Source of the DNA: Hymenobacter sp. | GTDB taxonomy: Bacteria; Bacteroidota; Bacteroidia; Cytophagales; Hymenobacteraceae | Direction: 5' to 3' | Assembly: GCA_025362615.1 (NCBI GenBank) | Contig: JANYFQ010000508.1 | Span: forward strand, 1 to 13,911 | DNA length: 13,911 nt | Part shown: one piece after another, positions 6,743-12,867 of the stretch | How the letters are laid out: each line of letters begins with the position of its first letter | Position numbering within the stretch: position 1 is the stretch's first letter | The notes under the pieces: model-generated | Databases searched by the model: none | What the model saw: only the letters and a program-made list of their open reading frames with translations | What the model was told of the DNA's origin: nothing | Position numbers and translations under genes: made by a program

Positions 6743-8083
6743 TTAACGAACAGGCTCTTGGTGTCCGGTGCGAATGCCGATGCAGTGGTAGGCGAAGCCC
6801 ATTTCCTGCAACTCACTGGCTTCGTAGATGTTGCGGCCGTCAAAAATAGCTTTTTGCTTCATCAACCGCCCCACCACTTCGAAGTTGGGCGAGCGGAAAT
6901 CGGGCCATTCCGTGACGACGAGCAGCGCGTCGGCATCGAGCAGGGTGTCGTACTCGTCTTTGGCGTAGGTGATGGTGTCGTGCAGGGTGTGGCGGGCTTC
7001 GGGCATGGCCACGGGGTCGTAGGCCGATACGGTGCAGCCGGCGGCGAGCAGTTTTTCGATGATGACGAGCGACGGAGCCTCGCGCATATCGTCGGTTTTG
7101 GGCTTGAAGCTCAGGCCCCAGACGGCGATTTTCAGCCCCCGGAGTTCGCCTCCGAAGTGGCGGCTAAGTTTGTCGAACAGCACCGATTTCTGGGCCTCGT
7201 TCACGGCTTCCACAGCCTTGAGCACCTGCATCTGGTAGCCGTTTTCCTGGGCCGTTTTGATGAGGGCCTTTACATCTTTCGGGAAGCAGGAGCCGCCGTA
7301 GCCGATGCCGGGGTAAATGAATTTGGTGCCAATGCGGGCATCCGAGCCAATGCCTTTGCGGACCATGTTCACGTCGGCCCCCATGATTTCGCAGAGGTTG
7401 GCCACGTCGTTCATGAACGATATCTTGGTGGCCAGCATGGCGTTGGCGGCGTATTTGGTCATTTCGGCCGACGGGATATCCATAAAAATAATCGGGTGGC
7501 CGTTGAGCAGGAACGGTTTGTAGAGCTTGCGCATCACCTCCTCGGCCCGCGCCGAAGCCACGCCCACCACAATGCGGTCGGGCTTGAGAAAGTCGTCGAT
7601 GGCCGCGCCTTCTTTCAAAAATTCGGGGTTCGAGGCCACATCGAAATCCACGCTCGTACCGCGCTTGGCGAGGGCTGCTTCAATTTCGGCCCGCACCTTG
7701 GCGGCGGTGCCCACGGGCACCGTGCTTTTGGTGACGATGACACCGTAGCTGCCCATGTGCTCGCCGATGCCACGGGCCACGGCCAGCACGTATTTCAGGT
7801 CGGCCGAGCCGTCTTCGCCGGGCGGGGTGCCCACGGCAATGAAGGCTACGTCGCAGCCTTTGATGGCCTCGGCCAGGTTGGTGGAAAAGTGCAGGCGGCC
7901 TTTCTCGACGTTGCGGCTCACCATTTCTTCCAGCCCCGGCTCGTAAATCGGCAGGATGCCTTGGTGCAGGTTGTCGATTTTTTTCTGGTCGATGTCGATG
8001 CAGGTTACGTCGATGCCGACTTCGGCAAAGCAAGTACCCGTAACCAAGCCAACATAACCGGTGCCTACTACTGCGATTTTCAT
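6743..8083 (-). CDS. ugd: UDP-glucose 6-dehydrogenase
   Basis: This 446-residue cytoplasmic enzyme oxidises UDP-glucose to UDP-glucuronate with two NAD+. The N-terminal NAD-binding motif is MKIAVVGTGYVGLVTGTCFA (1-20). VGTPPGEDGSADLKYV (84-99), TKSTVPVGT (118-126) and NPEFLKEGAAIDDFLKPDRIVVG (152-174) follow. The catalytic cysteine is Cys266 in GYGGSCFPKD, and a C-terminal UDP-binding domain starts near 320 (KIAVWGLSFKPKTDDMREAPS). Length and order match bacterial Ugd/TuaD proteins, and no key residue is missing. It feeds the uxs gene directly downstream and may also supply glucuronate units for the polysaccharide. The gene is unusual in its surroundings: octamer repeats lie 9 bp before its start and a 40-bp inverted repeat brackets the gene. 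The gap to asnB is 192 bp, larger than most others in the block, so a separate promoter is possible, though none could be recognised. Confidence 0.97.
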   Translation of the reverse strand: MKIAVVGTGYVGLVTGTCFAEVGIDVTCIDIDQKKIDNLHQGILPIYEPGLEEMVSRNVEKGRLHFSTNLAEAIKGCDVAFIAVGTPPGEDGSADLKYVLAVARGIGEHMGSYGVIVTKSTVPVGTAAKVRAEIEAALAKRGTSVDFDVASNPEFLKEGAAIDDFLKPDRIVVGVASARAEEVMRKLYKPFLLNGHPIIFMDIPSAEMTKYAANAMLATKISFMNDVANLCEIMGADVNMVRKGIGSDARIGTKFIYPGIGYGGSCFPKDVKALIKTAQENGYQMQVLKAVEAVNEAQKSVLFDKLSRHFGGELRGLKIAVWGLSFKPKTDDMREAPSLVIIEKLLAAGCTVSAYDPVAMPEARHTLHDTITYAKDEYDTLLDADALLVVTEWPDFRSPNFEVVGRLMKQKAIFDGRNIYEASELQEMGFAYHCIGIRTGHQEPVR

Positions 8084-8092
8084 GGGTTTTTA

Positions 8093-8140
8093 AATTGTTT
8101 TATTATTGAATTATTGAATTATTAAATTGTTAAATTATTT
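8093..8140 (+). repeat. Octamer tandem repeat tract 2 (6 x 8 bp) in the ugd leader
   Basis: Six exact 8-bp steps fill this stretch: AATTGTTT, TATTATTG, AATTATTG, AATTATTA, AATTGTTA and AATTATTT. It lies 9 bases upstream of the ugd ATG, in the position of its 5' untranslated region. The units are related to those of the tract at 6619-6650. Confidence 0.7.
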
Positions 8141-8224
8141 GCTTTTCAATCCGTTCGGTGTGCAAAGTGCTTGTCGGTCAAGCTTGAAATACAACCTTAC
8201 GCCTCTTGCCAAACCGTTGCCAGT

Positions 8225-8264
8225 ACGTATGAGCAACAATTTAGCAATTAAACAATTTAACAAT
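8225..8264 (-). repeat. Right copy of the 40-bp inverted repeat bracketing ugd
   Basis: This is the partner of 6620-6659 in inverted orientation (38/40 identical). It begins 11 bases after the asnB stop codon. It contains most of a third octamer tract (8234-8265), whose minus-strand units are TATTGTTA, AATTGTTT, AATTGCTA and AATTGTTG. The two copies are about 1.6 kb apart and ugd is the only gene between them. Confidence 0.8.
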
Positions 8265-8275
8265 AAAAAAACAAT

Positions 8276-10180
8276 CTAAACCATATACTTCTTCCACCAC
8301 GTCTGGAACACAATCAAGGCCCAGATGCGGGCGTGGGCATCGCCGGGGCTGCGCGAAAAGAGTTGGGTTTTGAGCTGACGGACGGCCGTTACGTCGAAAA
8401 TACCCTGGGCCTCCACGAAGCCATCGGCCAGCAAATCGTCTTCGATGAGGGGGCGTAGCTCGCCGCGCATCCACTTGAGGAGCGGCACCTCGAAGCCGTG
8501 CTTAGGGCGGTCGTAAAGTTCGGGCGGGAGTTCGTTGCGGAAAGCATCCTGCACGATTTTCTTCTTCATCTTGCCGTCCACTTTGCTGCTGACGGGGAGC
8601 GAGAAGGCAAAATCCACAACCTTGTAATCAAGGAACGGGGTGCGGACTTCGAGCGAGTTGGCCATGCTCATCAAATCGACTTTGGTGAGCATATCGTAGG
8701 GCAGCACCAGGGTCATGTCGGTGAGCAGCACTTCGTTGAGGTCGCCGCCGGGGGTGATGTTGGCGAGCAGGTCTTTGCGGCGCTTGTCGGCCAGCTTCTT
8801 GTTGGCCTTGAGCTGGCTGGCGGGCGAAAGCAGGGCGCGGGCTTCGGCGGGCGAGGCCAGCGAGGCCCAGCTCCAGTAGCGGTCTTTGGGGCCGGCCGTC
8901 ATGCCCCGCGCGAAGCGCTGGAGCTGCCGGACGCGGTTGCCGAAGGCCGAGTTGCGCGATTTGGGCAGCGCGTCCCACACGAAGCCCAGGGCGGTTACGG
9001 CTTCGGCCTTGGCCCCGCCTTGCCGCACCCGGAAATCGCCCATGTGCTTGTTGTAGCCGCCGAAAATTTCGTCGGCTCCGTCGCCCGACAAGGCCACCGT
9101 CACCTGCTGCCGGGTACGCTGGCTGAGAATGTAAACCGCTAAGGCCGAAGAATCGGCAAACGGCTCGTCGAGGTAATCGAGCATCTCGTGCAGATGCTCG
9201 TAGAGGTCGTTGTTGGTGAGCGAGAAAACCGTGTGGTTGGTTTTGTGGCGGGCTGCAACGAGGTTGGCGTACTTGGTTTCGTCAAAAAACGGCTCGTCCT
9301 TGAAACCGATGCTGAACGTGTTGAGGTGAGGCGTGTGGCGGGCGGCGAGGGCCGTGATGACGCTCGAATCGATGCCGCCGCTGAGGAAAGCCCCGAGTGG
9401 CACGTCGGCCACGAGGCGGCGCTGCACGGCCTCGTCCATCAACTCCACGAGCTTGTGTTGCTGCTGGGGGTAAGTGAGCTTGTTTTTGGCGACCTTCTTG
9501 GGGTCATAAGGGATTTTATACCAGCGCTTTTTGACCACCTTCTCACCCTGAATGAAAAGATAATGGCCGGGCAGCAACTTCTTCACACCCCGAAAAATGG
9601 TAGCCGGGCCGGGTATGTAGTTGAGCTGCAAGTAGTGACTGAGGGCGGCAAAGTCGATTTTACGCGGTACGCCCAGCGCCAGCAGCGATTTCATCTCGGA
9701 GGCAAAGGCGAGTTGGTCTTCGTCGCGGTAGATGAGCAGGGGCTTGACGCCGAACCGGTCGCGGGCGATGAACAGGCTGTCCTCCTCTTTGTCGTAAATG
9801 GCGAGGCCAAAAAAGCCGTTGAGCTTCTTGAGAAAGCCGCGCCCTTCGGTGAGGTAGAGGTTGAGGATGACCTCGGTATCGGTTTGCGAGTGAAAAACGA
9901 TGCCGCGCTTGACGAGCTTGGCCCGCAACTCCTTAAAGTTGAAGATTTCGCCGTTGAAAACGATGGTGTAGCGGCCCGAGCCGTCGGTCATGGGCTGGTT
10001 GCCGTCGGCCGAAAGGTCGAGGATGGCGAGGCGGCGAAAGCCCAGGCCCACGCTCTCGTGGAGGTAATGGCCCTGCGAATCGGGCCCCCGGCGCACGATG
10101 GCATCGGTAGCGGCCTGCAAGCGGCTGAGGGCTTGGCGACCCGTATCGGTAAAGGCGAAAACGCCGGTAATTCCACACAT
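8276..10180 (-). CDS. asnB: Asparagine synthase (glutamine-hydrolysing), AsnB type
   Basis: This 634-residue two-domain enzyme uses glutamine ammonia and ATP to amidate a carboxylate, classically aspartate. After removal of Met1, Cys2 of MCGITGVF is the glutaminase nucleophile. RRGPDSQG (30-37), FRRLAILDLS (48-57), FNGEIFN (75-81) and DTEV (101-104) complete the Ntn glutaminase pocket. The synthetase domain has the ATP PP-loop LSGGIDSS (266-273), SIGF near 311 and LSGDGADEIFGGY near 365. Nothing essential is missing. It appears to be the first gene of the minus-strand block, preceded by a 175-bp divergent region. AsnB paralogues of this length are frequent in polysaccharide clusters of Bacteroidota and other bacteria; there they may amidate uronic acid sugars rather than make asparagine. 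The neighbouring ugd makes that plausible here, but the sequence does not prove it. Confidence 0.95.
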   Translation of the reverse strand: MCGITGVFAFTDTGRQALSRLQAATDAIVRRGPDSQGHYLHESVGLGFRRLAILDLSADGNQPMTDGSGRYTIVFNGEIFNFKELRAKLVKRGIVFHSQTDTEVILNLYLTEGRGFLKKLNGFFGLAIYDKEEDSLFIARDRFGVKPLLIYRDEDQLAFASEMKSLLALGVPRKIDFAALSHYLQLNYIPGPATIFRGVKKLLPGHYLFIQGEKVVKKRWYKIPYDPKKVAKNKLTYPQQQHKLVELMDEAVQRRLVADVPLGAFLSGGIDSSVITALAARHTPHLNTFSIGFKDEPFFDETKYANLVAARHKTNHTVFSLTNNDLYEHLHEMLDYLDEPFADSSALAVYILSQRTRQQVTVALSGDGADEIFGGYNKHMGDFRVRQGGAKAEAVTALGFVWDALPKSRNSAFGNRVRQLQRFARGMTAGPKDRYWSWASLASPAEARALLSPASQLKANKKLADKRRKDLLANITPGGDLNEVLLTDMTLVLPYDMLTKVDLMSMANSLEVRTPFLDYKVVDFAFSLPVSSKVDGKMKKKIVQDAFRNELPPELYDRPKHGFEVPLLKWMRGELRPLIEDDLLADGFVEAQGIFDVTAVRQLKTQLFSRSPGDAHARIWALIVFQTWWKKYMV

Positions 10181-10193
10181 AGGCTATCGGCCG

Positions 10194-10201
10194 CAAAGGT
10201 A
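10194..10201 (-). promoter_or_regulatory. Possible Bacteroidota -7 promoter box before asnB
   Basis: The minus strand reads TACCTTTG, an exact match to the TAnnTTTG -7 consensus of the Bacteroidota housekeeping sigma factor. It ends 13 bases before the asnB ATG, so the leader would be very short. No clear TTTG-type -33 box is seen at the usual distance, which keeps confidence low. Confidence 0.35.
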
Positions 10202-10224
10202 CGTTGTACGAAGGTGAGATAATA

Positions 10225-10237
10225 ACTGCTGTTACGC
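10225..10237 (+). promoter_or_regulatory. Third site of the ACTGCTGTTACGC motif, in the asnB/ACBP divergent region
   Basis: ACTGCTGTTACGC here is identical to the outer end of the right arm of the palindromic element (minus strand, 2098-2110), and both are preceded by ATAATA within 3 bases. The rest of the element is not recognisable here. It could be a relic of the same repeat or a shared protein-binding site. The remainder of the divergent region holds a small hairpin, CAACCC/GGGTTG near 10300-10316, and no gene. Confidence 0.4.
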
Positions 10238-10355
10238 AGGAGAACGTGAAACGCCGTTTTGAGCCACACAACACCGCAGGCACCGGCCCGCAACGCAACC
10301 CACAGGGGTTGCCGGTAGTACACCCGTCGGTATTCACTCTCAACTTCTACCGATT

Positions 10356-10805
10356 ATGGCTTCTGACGCGACCAGCCTCGACCAACAATTTCAAGCCGCT
10401 GTGCAGCAAGTTAATAACCTTCCTGGCGACACCGCTCCGGCCCTGATGACCGACCTCTACGGCCTCTACAAACAGGCCACCGACGGCGACCATGATATGC
10501 CCCACGGCCAAGTAGCCGCCGACGAAGCCGCGAAGCCCAGTGGCCCCGCCGGCCTCTCGCAGGCCCAGTGGGATTCGTGGAGCAAGTGCAAGGGCATGAG
10601 CAGCGAAGATGCTAAACGCCAGTACGTGAGCCGGGCTATGGAAACCACCGGCAGCCAGCCCACGGGCGGCACGGCGGGCGGTGGCAGCGTGGCGGTTGAT
10701 GCCCACACCGGCGCCCCAACGAGCAGCAACGCCCCCGGTGGCCTGCACGGCGACATCCGCGAAGGCGCTCCCTACGGCAGTGAAGAGCAACTGAAGGGCG
10801 TGTAG
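10356..10805 (+). CDS. Acyl-CoA-binding protein (ACBP family) with a low-complexity tail
   Basis: The 149-residue product has an ACBP domain in residues about 8-97. DLYGLYKQATDGD (33-45) matches the helix-2 signature LYxxYKQATxGD, and WDSWSKCKGMSSEDAKRQYV (72-91) matches the WxxWxxxKGxSxEDAxxxYI block. Tyr35, Lys39 and Tyr90 align with the bovine ligand contacts Tyr28, Lys32 and Tyr73, but the lysine before the first Trp (Lys54 in bovine) is Gln71. The loop between helices 2 and 3 is about eight residues longer than usual. Residues about 100-149 form a Gly/Ser/Thr/Pro/Ala-rich, probably disordered tail. ACBPs bind long-chain acyl-CoA in the cytoplasm and act as carriers; no signal peptide is seen. 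It is divergent from asnB and convergent with the next gene, with only 32 bp between stops. It is probably not functionally tied to the glycan genes. Confidence 0.82.
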   Translation: MASDATSLDQQFQAAVQQVNNLPGDTAPALMTDLYGLYKQATDGDHDMPHGQVAADEAAKPSGPAGLSQAQWDSWSKCKGMSSEDAKRQYVSRAMETTGSQPTGGTAGGGSVAVDAHTGAPTSSNAPGGLHGDIREGAPYGSEEQLKGV

Positions 10806-10837
10806 GACAAAGCCGGTTTGGCAAACGCTGCCGGTTA

Positions 10838-12793
10838 TCAACTTTCCGTTTTCAGCAGCACAATTTGCGCCTTGTCGGCGAGGCTGATTTTACGGCAAAA
10901 CTCGACGTAGCCCGCGTAGGCACTGCCCGGCAAACGACCGGTTTTTAACTCCAACCGGCGGACGTAGCGCACTGTACCATCCGGCAAGGCGCTGCATTGA
11001 CTATCGTAAGTACCGTACGGCGTAACCAGTTGCACGGCGGCTGGCAGTGTTTCGGCGCGGAAGCTGGCGGACAGGTGCAGCAGCACGGTATCGGCACGGA
11101 GGCTGGCGTGGGGCAGCCACAGGGCCGCCCGGCGCTCGCCGGCCTGCGCCGGCAAGGCGGGCAAACGACTCAGCAGGTTGGGCGTGAGAAACGCCCGCTT
11201 GCCGCTGGGCGAGGCAAAACCCGGCAGCGTCAAACCCAGGGTCTCGACCAGGCCCGGCACCGCTTCGGCGGCCGTGGCTGCAAGGGTGAATTTGGAGAGG
11301 GAGAAGGTGGCAAGGCTGAGGTGGTCGGTGACGTATTTTTTTTGCTCGGCCGGGCTAAGCTCGTGCATGAGTTGAGCGTATTGGTCTTGTTCCTGGCCAG
11401 TGCGGAGGGTGCGGGCGGTGGCCGTAGCGCTGCCCATAGCATCCAGAAAAACGTCAAGGTGCCGCGTCTGACGGTTTTGAGCGGCTGCGTAGCGCGGCGT
11501 GGCCACGAGCTGCCCGCCCTGCGGCGTAAGCAGCAGCGCGTGGCGGTTGCCGGTGAAGCTGCCCAGGTAGCCGAAGGGGGCCGTTTGGCTCGTGCATTCG
11601 AGCCAAAGCGTGTCGCGGCGGCCGGTTTTGGGTGGCAGTACGCACACGATGACGTGGTTGAACTGGGCGCTGGAAAAATCGGGGCGCAGGTCGGCTTTGT
11701 CGGCTCCGGCGCCTACCAGGGCCATGCAGGCAGGCACCCCGGCGGCGGCCAGCAGCGCTACAGTGTAGTTGCTCAGGGCTTTGCAGTCGCCGTAGCCGGT
11801 GGCGGCCACGGCGCTGGCCGGGAAGGTTTGCCAGCCGCCAATACCCAATTGCACCGAAATATAGCGGGTGCTGGTTTGCAGCATTTCATAGATGCGCCGG
11901 ATGCGCTGGCGCTCGTCGGGCACGTCGCGCAGCAGGGCCGTTACTCTGGCCAACGTGGCGGCGGGCAACTGGTTGCGGCCAGCGTTGAGCGCATAATTCC
12001 ACTGCCCCAGGCTTTGCCACGAGGCGGCGCTGCCCGCGTAGCCCTGCACCTCAAACGCGCCGGGGGCCAGGGCCACGGCGGCGACCGTGTAGGCTAGCGG
12101 CGGGGCGCATTCTTCTTCTCCCAGCGCCGGTTGGTCAAGCAGTTGCCACTGGTAGCTTGCGTGGGTAGCCGAGGCACTGCGGACCACGGCCGTGCCGGGC
12201 GGCAACTGCCGTTCCTGGTAGCGCAGGGGCAGCGCCAGGGGCGTAACTACCCGAAACGTAGCTGCTTGAACGGCCAGTCCGGCCTCGGCCTGGGGCTGCC
12301 AGCCGGGGTAAAACAAGGTGTTGTCGGACACGATTTCGTAGTCGAACTCCACCGTGTAGGGCACCTGGGGCTGGCGCAGGTCGGCGTAGCGCACCCGCAC
12401 GTCGGTCATGAAATCGGCCCCGAAGCTGCCCATGCTCTGGTCGCGGATTTCGGCCGCCCGCGGCTGGTGCAGCAGGCGGCCGTCGGCGTCGTACACGGCC
12501 CCGCGCAGGTAGCTCAGGGCGTTGAGGGCATCGTAGCCCACTTGCAGGCGGCCGTAGTTGTCGGCCGTCGCGTCGAGCACCGTAATCGCCCGATGCACGG
12601 TATGCACCAACCGGCTGGTCGATTTTACCGTCACCGCCTCATCATCAGCCCGCAGCACGGCGTGGGCACCGGCCCGCAACGCGGGCGCAATGGCCGCTAC
12701 AGGGTACCTGGGGGCGGGCGGGGCGTGGGGTGCTGGTGCGCCAATGGCCCCCAGCGGCAGCAGGGCCAGCAGGGTGCGTACTATTTTTTGCAT
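10838..12793 (-). CDS. Exported DUF3857 / transglutaminase-like protein
   Basis: This 651-residue protein begins MQKIVRTLLALLPLGAIGAP, a plausible signal peptide, so it should act outside the cytoplasm, probably in the periplasm. A DUF3857-type beta domain covers about 40-230. A transglutaminase-like core lies at about 290-410, with Cys337 in GYGDCKALSNYTVALLAAAG, His380 in FNHVIV and an acidic third position in LWLECT (Glu399). The papain-like Cys-His-acid set thus looks intact, with Glu in place of the usual Asp if the alignment holds. The C-terminal 200 residues are a further beta-rich region of unknown role. Such proteins are common in Bacteroidota; substrates are unknown, and peptide-bond or isopeptide chemistry is only inferred from the fold. 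It follows a paralogous gene after 74 bp in the same direction, which suggests a two-gene unit. Confidence 0.88.
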   Translation of the reverse strand: MQKIVRTLLALLPLGAIGAPAPHAPPAPRYPVAAIAPALRAGAHAVLRADDEAVTVKSTSRLVHTVHRAITVLDATADNYGRLQVGYDALNALSYLRGAVYDADGRLLHQPRAAEIRDQSMGSFGADFMTDVRVRYADLRQPQVPYTVEFDYEIVSDNTLFYPGWQPQAEAGLAVQAATFRVVTPLALPLRYQERQLPPGTAVVRSASATHASYQWQLLDQPALGEEECAPPLAYTVAAVALAPGAFEVQGYAGSAASWQSLGQWNYALNAGRNQLPAATLARVTALLRDVPDERQRIRRIYEMLQTSTRYISVQLGIGGWQTFPASAVAATGYGDCKALSNYTVALLAAAGVPACMALVGAGADKADLRPDFSSAQFNHVIVCVLPPKTGRRDTLWLECTSQTAPFGYLGSFTGNRHALLLTPQGGQLVATPRYAAAQNRQTRHLDVFLDAMGSATATARTLRTGQEQDQYAQLMHELSPAEQKKYVTDHLSLATFSLSKFTLAATAAEAVPGLVETLGLTLPGFASPSGKRAFLTPNLLSRLPALPAQAGERRAALWLPHASLRADTVLLHLSASFRAETLPAAVQLVTPYGTYDSQCSALPDGTVRYVRRLELKTGRLPGSAYAGYVEFCRKISLADKAQIVLLKTES

Positions 12794-12867
12794 GAATAGC
12801 TGACAATTAATTGGTTGAAAAATTTCGCCGCCCGTTGTTCCGGCCGGGCGTGGTGCGGGTGCGAGTT

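Noticed and set aside
6758..8125. Long plus-strand open frame (455 codons) opposite ugd
   Set aside because: It is antisense to ugd, whose catalytic and NAD motifs are complete. The His/Gly/Val-rich translation resembles no known protein.
6619..8265. Octamer tracts as a CRISPR array
   Set aside because: Units are 8 bp with no spacers between them, and no cas gene is nearby.
9188..10222. Plus-strand open frame (344 codons) opposite asnB
   Set aside because: It mirrors the asnB N-terminal half, has no recognisable domain and no upstream signals; it is a shadow frame. The same holds for the antisense frame at 5668-6627.
10806..10837. Possible bidirectional terminator between the convergent ACBP and DUF3857 genes
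   Set aside because: Only short pairings (GTT/AAC, CCGG/CCGG) are found and there is no T-run on either strand, so a terminator call is not supported.
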